Positions 43,962 through 51,981 of a DNA stretch of 64,000 nucleotides are shown here, piece by piece. The stretch is from Methanimicrococcus blatticola (GTDB lineage: Archaea > Halobacteriota > Methanosarcinia > Methanosarcinales > Methanosarcinaceae). Within the stretch, counting starts at the first letter, position 1. Every line of letters begins with the position of its first letter. Both the position numbers and the translations under genes were made by a program. The stretch spans positions 1 to 64,000 of the forward strand of contig NZ_SNYS01000008.1 in NCBI RefSeq assembly GCF_004363215.1, in the 5' to 3' direction. The notes under the pieces are model-generated. The model had not been told where the DNA came from. It made no database searches and worked only from the letters and a program-made list of their open reading frames with translations.

Positions 43962-46375
43962 TCAATCATCTCCGTTTTTTTATTTGGTTTTATCATTGCG
44001 AACAATGAATTTTTCATGTCTCCGACCGTTTGTCGAAGACCTTTTTCTTTGAAATTGTCAAACGTCAGCATCAGCGGCGGGAACACGACGAATGAGGCCA
44101 AAAGCGTCATAAGCATGTTAATCACAGTCACCAAGCCGAAACTGGAAATGATGCCAAAAGCTGATGCGGTTAATGCCAGGAACCCGAAAATTGTCGTCGT
44201 TCCCGAAACAACAAGAGCGATACCGGTGTTTGTCACCGCGGTTCTCATGGCTTCCGTTGAATCGAGACCGTGTCCCTTTTCTTCATAATAACGCTCCATC
44301 AGCAGAATCGAATATTCCGATCCCGCGCCCAATATCATACAACCCATAACCGCTGTCATCGGCGTATATACGATATTGAAAGCATACATGACAAGGCCTG
44401 ACCAACCGATCACCAAACCGATTGTCAGCACCGGGCCGAGTGCCTTGTAAACGTCTCTGTAAATAATTAAGAGCGCGACGAACACGAGGACGATACCAAG
44501 AAGTGTTTGCTGGACACGTCCGGACAAAAGCGACTCCAACAATTCGGTGTACGGAACCGTTGCGCCCGTAATTGTTGCTGTTGTTCCAGGCGGCATCTGA
44601 TACCATGTCAAATCTTCCTGAACGATTGCGACAAGCGTTTTGACGCCGTCCATCGGCAGATCATTAATGGCTGAGCCGACATCTAAATTCAGAAGAAGCA
44701 TGGAATTGCCGTACGAATACTGCTCCATCGTACTTTCCGGGAGCTGGTCATAAATCGCGCGAACCTCTTCACGCGTGTCCGGAATTGTTCCGCCGTTGTA
44801 TTCTTTGACAATAGATGCCAAACTGTCGGCACCGTAAACATAATCTTGATTCGCCGTTTGATACGTGCCGAAATCATCTATCCATTTCAAAATGTATGGC
44901 GATGATATGTCCGAGGTTTCAATCATAATATTGATTGACCCGTCTCCGCCCATCACAGTGCTCATGTGATAGAAATCGACAAGTGCCGGCATGTATGTTT
45001 TAAAATCAGTTTCTGCCGGAATCGTTGAATCGGCATAAATGCCTAACGCGCCGGTCACAATTGCAACCATAAAGATTGTGTTTTTGTGACGGAGTGTAAA
45101 GTTGATGACTTTGTTCAAAGTATTTGTAATAATATTACTTTCATTTTCCGGCTCTGCTGCTGTTTTGTCAGCATCCTCAATTTCACAGTTTTTATGTCTG
45201 TCCAACGCCGGAAATATTCTGCTGAGAATTGTTTTTTGTCCCTTCTGTTCTTCTTTTCTATGAATTCTTTCTGAAAGTTTATCCATGAAATAAAGAGAAA
45301 TTGTCCCAAAGAACAAAGCGGCGAGATAACAGGCCGCACAGCCGATAATCAGCAATTTTCCGAAATCCTGAATCATCGGAATCGACGATGTCAAAAGTGA
45401 AACGAAACTGATACATGTCACGAACAAGGCTGTTGCAACAGCAGGTCCTGTGTATTTGAATGTGGAAATGACAGCTTCACGCCGGGTTGCGCATCTTCTG
45501 AGTTCTTCTTCCATACGGTTGTGGAACTGAATCGCGTAGTCAATACCGAGGCCGATTAAAATCGGGAACGCGGCAATTGAGACCATCGTCATGTTAATCT
45601 GCGCGACTCCCATGAATCCGAAGGTGTAAATCAGACCGATAATAACGACAACGAGCGGGTAGAGTCTCCAGCGGACGCCTTTAAAGACAAGTCCCAATGC
45701 GACGACCATTAAAAGGACTGCAAGCAAAAGAAGCACGACCATACTGCCTGACATCTCGACATTCATGTCAGCACTCAAAGCTACGTCTCCCGTGACGATT
45801 AAATTGTAGCCGGGAGGAAATGAGGAAAAGTTAACCGCATCTTTGGTCGCATTTAATATGTCGTTTTTCTGTTCTTCTGAAAGGTCGCTGCTGTAGCCGA
45901 CTAAAACCAGACAGTGAGTGTTGTCATAAATAAGACCTTCATATACACCGGGGTTCAAATCAATAAGCGAATGTACTTCTTCAATTGACGAGGGTATTTC
46001 GGAACGCCCTGTAACTTGTTCGTTGGTTGCTTTAATTATTGTTGCTGAACTGACAACAGAGTCGACACCGGATACGTTTACCATCATGGATTCAAACCGA
46101 TCCGTTGCTTTTAAAACGGCCGGGTCATAGACGTTTGCGCCTTCAACCATAATAACAACGTTTTCCGAGCTGAACATACTGTTGTATTTGTCCAGATCTT
46201 GATACATTTTTGAGTCTTTTTCAATATATGTATCCATTCCTGAATACATTGTAATGGAAGACGCTCCGTAAAAAGCAATTAAAATTAAAACAATAAAGCC
46301 GACGAAAACAAGCCAGCGGTTTGAATCCGCAAATTTTCCCATTTTTTCAAAAAGGCTTGATAAAGATAAAGACAT
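43958..46375 (-). CDS. RND/MMPL-family permease (HAE3-type)
   Basis: An 805-residue integral membrane protein with the two-fold RND layout. Helix 1 (WLVFVGFIVLILIAFYGASS) is followed by a large extracellular loop and five clustered helices (VVLLLLAVLLMVVALGLVF ...). The pattern then repeats from FMVAIVTGALGIYADSTIP. GLGIDYAIQFHNRMEEELRR in the first half and GAGSEYSILLMERYYEEKG in the second are the helix-4 motifs typical of MMPL/SSD permeases. The substrate may be a lipid or hydrophobic compound. ATG has GAGGA upstream. It heads an operon with two COG1361 proteins; the operator sites upstream point to control by the divergent TrmB-like protein. Confidence 0.88.
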   Translation of the reverse strand: MSLSLSSLFEKMGKFADSNRWLVFVGFIVLILIAFYGASSITMYSGMDTYIEKDSKMYQDLDKYNSMFSSENVVIMVEGANVYDPAVLKATDRFESMMVNVSGVDSVVSSATIIKATNEQVTGRSEIPSSIEEVHSLIDLNPGVYEGLIYDNTHCLVLVGYSSDLSEEQKNDILNATKDAVNFSSFPPGYNLIVTGDVALSADMNVEMSGSMVVLLLLAVLLMVVALGLVFKGVRWRLYPLVVVIIGLIYTFGFMGVAQINMTMVSIAAFPILIGLGIDYAIQFHNRMEEELRRCATRREAVISTFKYTGPAVATALFVTCISFVSLLTSSIPMIQDFGKLLIIGCAACYLAALFFGTISLYFMDKLSERIHRKEEQKGQKTILSRIFPALDRHKNCEIEDADKTAAEPENESNIITNTLNKVINFTLRHKNTIFMVAIVTGALGIYADSTIPAETDFKTYMPALVDFYHMSTVMGGDGSINIMIETSDISSPYILKWIDDFGTYQTANQDYVYGADSLASIVKEYNGGTIPDTREEVRAIYDQLPESTMEQYSYGNSMLLLNLDVGSAINDLPMDGVKTLVAIVQEDLTWYQMPPGTTATITGATVPYTELLESLLSGRVQQTLLGIVLVFVALLIIYRDVYKALGPVLTIGLVIGWSGLVMYAFNIVYTPMTAVMGCMILGAGSEYSILLMERYYEEKGHGLDSTEAMRTAVTNTGIALVVSGTTTIFGFLALTASAFGIISSFGLVTVINMLMTLLASFVVFPPLMLTFDNFKEKGLRQTVGDMKNSLFAMIKPNKKTEMIE

Positions 46376-46929
46376 AAAAATCCTCGACTTAATTCTATAT
46401 TATAAATCTAATTTTTCTGAAACTTTGAAAACTTAATTTCTGAAACTTTGAAAACTTAATTTTTGAAAACTTAATTTTTCTAAAACTTCGAAAATTTAAT
46501 TTTCCTGAAACGGCGGCAAGACTCATAACAAAAGCTGCCGCAAGAGTGTTAATAAATAATAATGGTTTGCAATACCGTTGAAAAGCTCCCACAGTTAAAT
46601 AAGTTCCGTATTGTTAAAAACTGAATTTAATTTCCTTTAAGTCGTTTTTGGGGGTGATTCATCATTTTTTGGTTTTATTGATTTTGGTTTGTTTTTGGGG
46701 TTGTTGGTTTATTTTTAATTGGGGTTTGTTTTTGGTTGGTTGTTTTTGATTGTTTTTGGGTGGTTTGAGTTTAGGGTTTTGGTTTTTTGGGTTATAGAAT
46801 TCGTTTGATGAATCCTGTTTTAAAGGAAATTAAATTCGTTCCGTTTTTCGAATATAGATATGTATTCTGTCTGAAGGCGATAACATGAACCGGATTTGCG
46901 GGTTTGCCGCATTTCTTCGATTTAATCTG
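46376..46929 (-). other. Long leader region of the RND operon with repeats and a C-free tract
   Basis: At 46413-46505 a 23-bp unit (CTGAAACTTTGAAAACTTAATTT) occurs twice exactly and twice in shortened form. From about 46668 to 46801 the plus strand has no C at all and carries several GGG/GGGG runs, so the minus-strand transcript would be C/A-rich and unstructured there. A GCGGCA/TGCCGC hairpin is near 46513-46540. No gene was found. Confidence 0.5.
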
Positions 46930-46950
46930 TTGTTACCTTCTGCGTAACAG
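46930..46950. promoter_or_regulatory. TrmB-type operator site 1
   Basis: TTGTTAC-N7-GTAACAG, the same palindrome as three others in this gap. It lies about 30 bases downstream of a minus-strand TATA (46982-46988), at the expected transcript start of the RND operon. Confidence 0.55.
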
Positions 46951-47001
46951 AATATCAGCATTCGTACAATAAGTGTTCTTGTATATATATGTTTTGTAAG
47001 T

Positions 47002-47022
47002 TGTTGTTACTTTTGTAGTAAC
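47002..47022. promoter_or_regulatory. TrmB-type operator site 2
   Basis: Perfect 7-bp arms TTGTTAC and GTAACAA with a 7-base spacer (TTTTGTA). It sits just upstream of the minus-strand TATA box CATATATAC. Confidence 0.6.
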
Positions 47023-47189
47023 AATTTTGTAACGAGATTTTCTAAATCTGTCTCTTCTTATCAAATCAGTTGCAAATTTTAATTGTAAATGTCTCCGTTT
47101 TACGGGACAATCTCAAAATATAACAGAATATAACAGAATATTTTACAAAATATCAAATGCAGCCGACCACTAACTTGAATATATGGAGG

Positions 47190-47234
47190 GTCAAATATTG
47201 CAGTTTCACGGGTTGGTTGACTGCAATATTTGAC
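47190..47234. repeat. Perfect 15-bp inverted repeat
   Basis: GTCAAATATTGCAGT (47190-47204) and ACTGCAATATTTGAC (47220-47234) are perfect reverse complements around a 15-base loop TTCACGGGTTGGTTG. It lies midway between the divergent promoters. Weaker outer pairing (CTAAC near 47170 with GTTAG near 47245) may extend it. Confidence 0.85.
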
Positions 47235-47303
47235 TGTCATTGGTTAGGGATACTATGGTTACAATTTCTTTCCTGTTCTCGTTTTTATCTGTTATTCAAA
47301 AAG

Positions 47304-47324
47304 TTGTCACGTTTGTGGTAACAA
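47304..47324. promoter_or_regulatory. TrmB-type operator site 3
   Basis: TTGTCAC-GTTTGTG-GTAACAA, one mismatch between the arms. It lies 26 bases upstream of the TATA box of the regulator gene. Confidence 0.6.
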
Positions 47325-47350
47325 TTTGCAAAATCTCAAATATAGGAAAG

Positions 47351-47384
47351 TATATAAACATTGTTGTCACATTTGGAGTAACAA
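47351..47384 (+). promoter_or_regulatory. TATA box and operator site 4 of the regulator gene
   Basis: TATATAAA (47351-47358) is followed six bases later by TTGTCAC-ATTTGGA-GTAACAA (47364-47384), which covers the predicted transcript start. Repressor binding here should block initiation, so autoregulation is likely. Confidence 0.6.
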
Positions 47385-47464
47385 ATTTATGACGTATCTA
47401 CTCTCTTATTTATCACAAAAACAATAACGGAAACAAAAACAGTCATTGCTTTTCAATATACAGG

Positions 47465-48367
47465 ATGGAACTAAAAATGATATTAAGCGGAACGTTAATT
47501 TCTAATCTCAAAAAACTCGGCCTTTCGGAAAATGAAGCGAAAGCGTATGTTTGCCTTGTTATCAAAAAACAATCCAGCGCGCGTGAAGTTCATGAATTTA
47601 CGGACATTCCCCGGGCAAAAGTCTACGAAGTTTTAGACGGTCTCGTTGAAAAAAGATTTGCGCAAATCTTAAAGGGAACACCGATTCACTATACGGCAAC
47701 CGATCCCGATGAACTGATGCGGATGCTTAAAGAAACATTCGAATCCATTTCGGCAGAAATCATTCAGGATTTTGAAGAAATGGAGATTAACATCGTCGAT
47801 GAAGCGGATCATGAGTCTGAGTCGACAAGAATTCAATATTTGAGAAGCGAATGGACCATCCGTAAAAAAATCAGTGAGCTTCTTGATGAAACAAATAAAA
47901 ATCTGATTATTTTTTCACGTTCTCCTGAAATCTTAAAAAGAATTGAAAGCGAGCTTGTTTCAATCAAAAAAAGAGTGAACGTAATCATTTTGGTCGACAG
48001 CAAGGATGGGTATGAAGATATTTCTTTGCCGGTGACGATTTATCCCGAGAACGTCCGGCCGCTCTTAAAAGAATTGGAAGACAGCCATCTTTCCGTTCAA
48101 AAATGTTTTATTATATCGGATGTTAAAAAGGCGATTGCTATCGGAGAGATTAACTCCAAGCTGGAAGCCCATTACATTGTTCAACCCGTCATTGATTATC
48201 TCTATAAAACAATCTATTACTTCGTTTCCAATGCGGATACAATTGTCCTCCCGCCCGAATTTCATGAACCCGAAGCATCTGCCGCAAAAAAGACTTCCGG
48301 CAGAAAATCTTGTTCAAAAAAGGTGCCGTCAATAACAATTACAGGCCCGTTGTGCCGAAAAAAATAA
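47465..48367 (+). CDS. TrmB-family transcriptional regulator
   Basis: A 300-residue protein with an N-terminal winged helix (LISNLKKLGLSENEAKAYVC, then HEFTDIPRAKVYEVLDGLVE) that is diagnostic of TrmB. A short coiled-coil linker (LKETFESISAEIIQDFEEME) and a C-terminal effector/dimerisation domain (TRIQYLRSEWTIRKKISELL) follow. The last 30 residues are basic and Ser-rich. ATG at 47465 is the first available; ATG 47477 is possible. Four copies of a TTGT(T/C)AC-N7-GTAACA(A/G) palindrome lie between this gene and the divergent RND operon. It probably represses itself and the permease, responding to an unknown ligand. Confidence 0.85.
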   Translation: MELKMILSGTLISNLKKLGLSENEAKAYVCLVIKKQSSAREVHEFTDIPRAKVYEVLDGLVEKRFAQILKGTPIHYTATDPDELMRMLKETFESISAEIIQDFEEMEINIVDEADHESESTRIQYLRSEWTIRKKISELLDETNKNLIIFSRSPEILKRIESELVSIKKRVNVIILVDSKDGYEDISLPVTIYPENVRPLLKELEDSHLSVQKCFIISDVKKAIAIGEINSKLEAHYIVQPVIDYLYKTIYYFVSNADTIVLPPEFHEPEASAAKKTSGRKSCSKKVPSITITGPLCRKK

Positions 48368-48469
48368 TCCAAAAGATTTGTTTTAAAATGAATTTAAATC
48401 CGATTCATTTCTAAAATGGATTGAATTGACTTTTTCATTTTAATTTTTTAATTTTTTAAAATTCGATTT

Positions 48470-49200
48470 CATTTTCTCGGTAGAACGATACATCGTTTTC
48501 TCATTCTCATTTTTAAATCCGAACGCCCGATAAAACCCAAAATAAAAATGTCGGTTTTTATTTTAAGGGTTAAACGGCGTTCGATTTTTCTCTAATTTTC
48601 AGAAAAACGGATGTATCGCTTTTTGTAAAAATTTATGAGAGTAGGCGTATCATTCTTAAAAAATAAAAACCCGAAACAACCACCCGCTAATTTTCGTTTT
48701 CGAATGAAATGAGAAAACGGAAATTTGCGGATTCGTACCCCGTCGATACAGCAAAATTGAAAAAACGTTTTTCAAATAAAATACATTTCGCCTGTGTTTG
48801 CGTTAATGTGTGCGTTTGCGGTGTCGCGGTCAATTGAATTTCTGTGTACACCGCCTGCGTTGCTGCGTGCATCTGCTCTTTCTTATCACATCCGTTCGCT
48901 TGCGCGAACGTGCTGCCGCTACCTACCGTTCAAGTTACCGCTGCTACCTGCCGTTTAAGTTACCGCTGCTATCTGCCGTTTAAGTTACCGCTGCTATCTG
49001 CTGTTTAAGTTACCGTTGCTATCTGCTGTTTAAGTTACCGCTGCTATCTGCTGTTTAAGTTACTGCTGCTACCTGCCGTTTAAGTTACCGCTGCTACCTG
49101 CCGTTTAAGTTACGCTGCTGCTGTCGACTGCCGCCGCAACGCCGCGCGCAAGCCGCAGCATTTTTAAAAATATCGAAAAACAGGGCGTGGTTTAAAAAAC
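48470..49200 (+). repeat. Dispersed structured intergenic element, copy D (longest)
   Basis: The full series of modules is present in the same order and orientation as copy A: module 1 CGAACGCC (48520-48527) / GGCGTTCG (48576-48583), module 2 at about 48682-48745 followed by GGATTCGTACCCC, and module 3 CGTTCGC-TTGC-GCGAACG (48893-48910). The stretch from GTGCATCTGCTC through GCGAACGTG (about 46 bases, 48867-48912) is identical to copy A. The tail has eight 25-bp tandem units (48919-49118), then CGCCGCGCGCAAGCCGCAGC. It fills the gap between the TrmB-like gene and a 57-residue gene. Confidence 0.75.
48919..49118. repeat. 25-bp tandem array in element copy D
   Basis: Eight units of CTACCTGCCGTTTAAGTTAC plus CGCTG, with scattered C/T transitions (TACC/TATC, GCCG/GCTG). 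Copy A has two units of the same repeat. A 25-bp period is not a multiple of three, which argues against coding. Confidence 0.85.
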
Positions 49201-49283
49201 AATAAAAAAGAGAATCGAAAATTATGAACGAACATTTCTGTTCGTTCTTTTTTTATTTAATAAAAAATTAAACTTTAAAAAGA

Positions 49284-49457
49284 TTATTTGGAGAGTGCCT
49301 TGGGGGATCTCTTTAAATATCTTCTTTTGTGTCCGGAAGAAGTGAATCTCTGTGCCGGTCCCGGGTGTGCTTTTGCGCTCAATCCGTTTTCGACTTTCTT
49401 TGCGTTTCCTTTTCTTCCTTTAACTTTGACCCAAATGATGCTTCCTGTCTTGCCCAT
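49284..49457 (-). CDS. Small basic protein, 57 residues
   Basis: On the minus strand ATG follows AAGGAGGACTGATT, a perfect Shine-Dalgarno site, and the frame ends TAA. The product begins [19 protein letters not shown] and continues with [20 protein letters not shown]. It is strongly basic (about 17 Lys/Arg) with KGRKG and GHKRRYLKR patches, suggesting RNA or ribosome binding. It resembles small methanogen-specific proteins of DUF5350 type as I remember them; this is not certain. It is oriented towards element copy D and has its own promoter region in the 290-bp gap to its right. Confidence 0.75.
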   Translation of the reverse strand: MGKTGSIIWVKVKGRKGNAKKVENGLSAKAHPGPAQRFTSSGHKRRYLKRSPKALSK

Positions 49458-49747
49458 AATCAGTCCTCCTTATTTTTATTTTATTCCGTTTAATTAATTT
49501 ATGAATTTGAAATGTTATAATTGTTAAAAAACAATATCGGATTCATGGTGTACACGATATTATTTTATGATGTTTTCGGATTGCCGCCGAGTAATCCTGA
49601 TTTTACAATAAGTGTAAAATGATAAAGATTTGAAAAGTAATCGTCATCTTTAAGGTTTGACTATAACACAGTTTTACAAATATAAATCTTACGTCTTCCT
49701 CCCCAAGCAAACAGCAGGTTTAAAATGTTAAAAGCATTTTTCCGTTA
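49458..49747. other. Divergent promoter region
   Basis: This AT-rich 290-bp gap serves the 57-residue gene (leftward) and the YkgJ-like gene (rightward). A TATA-like ACAAATATAAATC is near 49676-49687 for the rightward gene. I see nothing else. Confidence 0.4.
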
Positions 49748-50443
49748 ATGAAAAAAGCGGACTCCGATTTAGCGTATTTTATGGATGAGGAAAAGGCGCT
49801 TGCCGATTATTCTCAATCCCGGTTCTTGGACGTCATTCAAGATGTCGGGTTTGAGTGCGATTTGTGCGGCAAATGCTGTACGCGCGCGTTTAACGATCAT
49901 GTTTATCTGCTTAAAGAAGACGCTTCCCGCATTTTTGAAATCAATTCCGATGCTGTTATCCCGTCGCCTTATTTTGATTTCTGTGACCAAGGCGGCCGTT
50001 TTTATGTTTCAGGCTACAGTTTGAAAACGCAAAACGATGACGTCGGCAGCTGTGTTTTTTTGGAAAACAACCGCTGCCGGATTTACGACAACCGACCTCT
50101 GATTTGCCGCGTTTATCCTTATATGATTCACCGCGAAACAGACGATTCGGGTTTATATGATTGGCGCGAAATCAGCGGCCTCAATGAACACGGATTATAC
50201 GGCGCGGAAATCAATGAAAACGAGGCCGCGGAAATTTTTGAAATGACAAAAAAGTACGAATCTGGGTATATCTCACAGGAAATCGAATTCTTACGCGCCG
50301 TCTCCACTCATTTTGAACAAAAAAAATTAAAACACATCCCGAAAATTTATGACAAACGCATACGGGATTTTGAAAAAGGCGAAGAAGTCCCCGTTTTTGT
50401 TTATTATGACGGCGCTTTTCATGAACATAAAGCACAAAAATAA
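49748..50443 (+). CDS. YkgJ-family cysteine-cluster protein
   Basis: A 231-residue protein with the conserved Cys cluster that binds a metal ion (Zn or Fe): FECDLCGKCCTRAF near residue 36, then SCVFLENNRCRIYDNRPLIC and RVYPYM. Family members are widespread in methanogens and their role is not settled. The C-terminal 80 residues are helical and charged. ATG start at 49748 without a strong Shine-Dalgarno site. It converges on rnp4, with a short GC-rich remnant of the dispersed element (GCTGCTCGCGCG) between. Confidence 0.85.
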   Translation: MKKADSDLAYFMDEEKALADYSQSRFLDVIQDVGFECDLCGKCCTRAFNDHVYLLKEDASRIFEINSDAVIPSPYFDFCDQGGRFYVSGYSLKTQNDDVGSCVFLENNRCRIYDNRPLICRVYPYMIHRETDDSGLYDWREISGLNEHGLYGAEINENEAAEIFEMTKKYESGYISQEIEFLRAVSTHFEQKKLKHIPKIYDKRIRDFEKGEEVPVFVYYDGAFHEHKAQK

Positions 50444-50531
50444 AAACAGTAAATAAAACCGACGTTTCCTCCGGTGTATTGTAAAAAACGCTGCTGCTCG
50501 CGCGTGGCACCAGCTCTTCGGAAGCCGGTTT

Positions 50532-50864
50532 TTATTCGTTTTCCGGTCTTTCATAATACGGATACCGGCTTAACCGACCGCATTCAAAACAAGTCGTTTG
50601 AACCATACTGTCGTTCAGCCGAACGCGACAATTATTTCCGGGAACAAGGTAACTGTAACAGTGTTTACAGATTCTTCTTTTTTGATCGCGCGTCAAACGA
50701 ACACGGTAACGCATGCCGATTGCGCGTGCCAGTTCGACGTAGCGTTTTGTTCTTTCAGGATGCGTTTTAAAATTCTGTTCCGCCAGCTCAAAAAGAATAA
50801 CAATCCGCTCTTCAGCGATTTTTTTGGATAAATCTTTATTTTTCTTGCGGCGGTTTTGAGCCAT
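50532..50864 (-). CDS. rnp4: RNase P protein component 4 (Rpp21 homologue)
   Basis: One of the archaeal RNase P proteins that assist the RNA in 5' maturation of tRNAs. The 110-residue protein has an N-terminal helical part (KKIAEERIVILFELAEQNFK) and a zinc ribbon with four Cys: CKHCYSYLVPGNNCR and TCFECG. The length fits the family. It lies 9 bases behind the MetE-like gene on the same strand, so it is cotranscribed with that gene. Confidence 0.9.
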   Translation of the reverse strand: MAQNRRKKNKDLSKKIAEERIVILFELAEQNFKTHPERTKRYVELARAIGMRYRVRLTRDQKRRICKHCYSYLVPGNNCRVRLNDSMVQTTCFECGRLSRYPYYERPENE

Positions 50865-50873
50865 TGTTTTGCC

Positions 50874-51911
50874 TCATTTATGATTTTTATTAAACGCGGC
50901 AATCGCAATTCCCGTATTTTTTAAAAGCGCAGCAGCAAGTTCCTGTGACGGCCAGGATCCGAGACCGCAGTCCGGGCCGGCGTATTTGATTCTGTCACCG
51001 AAAACAGTGTACAGTTTTTCCAATCTTTTTTCAGCCGTTTCAGGTGTTTCCATGACGGTCACAATTTCCTGCATGATTTCAGGCTTATCCCAAACGTTGC
51101 CGCCGTATTTCTCATTCAACGTTCCGACCATGCTGAAAATGTCCGTTCGCGTAATACCTGCGCGGACATAAGTGTCGTAGTCGGAAAGCACGGTTTTGTC
51201 AATCATATCCGCGTAAGAAGGCGTTGCGGCAGATTCCATGCCGATGACATTAATTGATTCGGCTTGACAGGCCAATTCATAATAAAGCGGCGAATGAATA
51301 TGAATTTCAACGTCCGCTCCGTTTTTTGCAGCGTCTCTTCCTGCGGTGGTGAGCGCGGCAACAATGTCGTCTGCCGGAAGCGAGAGGTCGGGGTTGATTC
51401 CAATGCTCGGCTCGTCAATTGAAACTGTCGCGATTTTGCAATTTTTCATCCGATTCATCGCGTTTCTGACAAAAAGGTTGACGTCTTCTGCGAAAATTTG
51501 ATAAATATCAGTGTACGAAGCGCCGCCGAATTCTTTGAGATAAAGTTCGGTCGGACCGGTGACACACATTCGAACAAGCGGCTTTTCGCCGGTTTGTTCT
51601 CTGACTTTTTGACAATATAAATCCAAAGCCTCCATTTCGACCATTTCGGCGCATTCTTCTTTCAGGCTGAAAGGGCCGTTTGTGCAATTTTCATCACGCA
51701 TCGGGCGCAAAAATTGCTCGGTCATGTCTCTGACTTGGGAATAATTCGGTATTGTTACGCCCGCATTCATTTTGAGTTCAAAAATTTGGTCTAAAACCGG
51801 AAACAGCAGTTTGTCATTGTTCCGATTGAAAGCCGCTTCGCTCAACTCTGTTTTAGAAGCATTTGGCGGAAGCGGAAAACTGCCGATATCGTCAAAAAGA
51901 ATTTCAGTCAT
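50874..51911 (-). CDS. Core MetE-like cobalamin-independent methionine synthase homologue
   Basis: A 345-residue protein corresponding to the catalytic C-terminal barrel of MetE; archaeal 'core' methionine synthases lack the folate-binding half. The start ILFDDIGSFPLPPN and RMCVTGPTELYLKEFGG are typical. Zinc ligands are visible as His in VEIHIHSPLYYELA, Glu in IGMESAATPS and Cys in AGPDCGLGSW. In methanogens the methyl donor is thought to be a corrinoid protein rather than folate. It overlaps no neighbour but is followed closely by rnp4. ATG start, TGA stop. Confidence 0.85.
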   Translation of the reverse strand: MTEILFDDIGSFPLPPNASKTELSEAAFNRNNDKLLFPVLDQIFELKMNAGVTIPNYSQVRDMTEQFLRPMRDENCTNGPFSLKEECAEMVEMEALDLYCQKVREQTGEKPLVRMCVTGPTELYLKEFGGASYTDIYQIFAEDVNLFVRNAMNRMKNCKIATVSIDEPSIGINPDLSLPADDIVAALTTAGRDAAKNGADVEIHIHSPLYYELACQAESINVIGMESAATPSYADMIDKTVLSDYDTYVRAGITRTDIFSMVGTLNEKYGGNVWDKPEIMQEIVTVMETPETAEKRLEKLYTVFGDRIKYAGPDCGLGSWPSQELAAALLKNTGIAIAAFNKNHK

Positions 51912-51981
51912 CTTTCAATCAATTGGGAATGAACAAATAAATTGTTTTCTGCAAAAAAAGAAAAAGAAAAGAGCGGAATCC

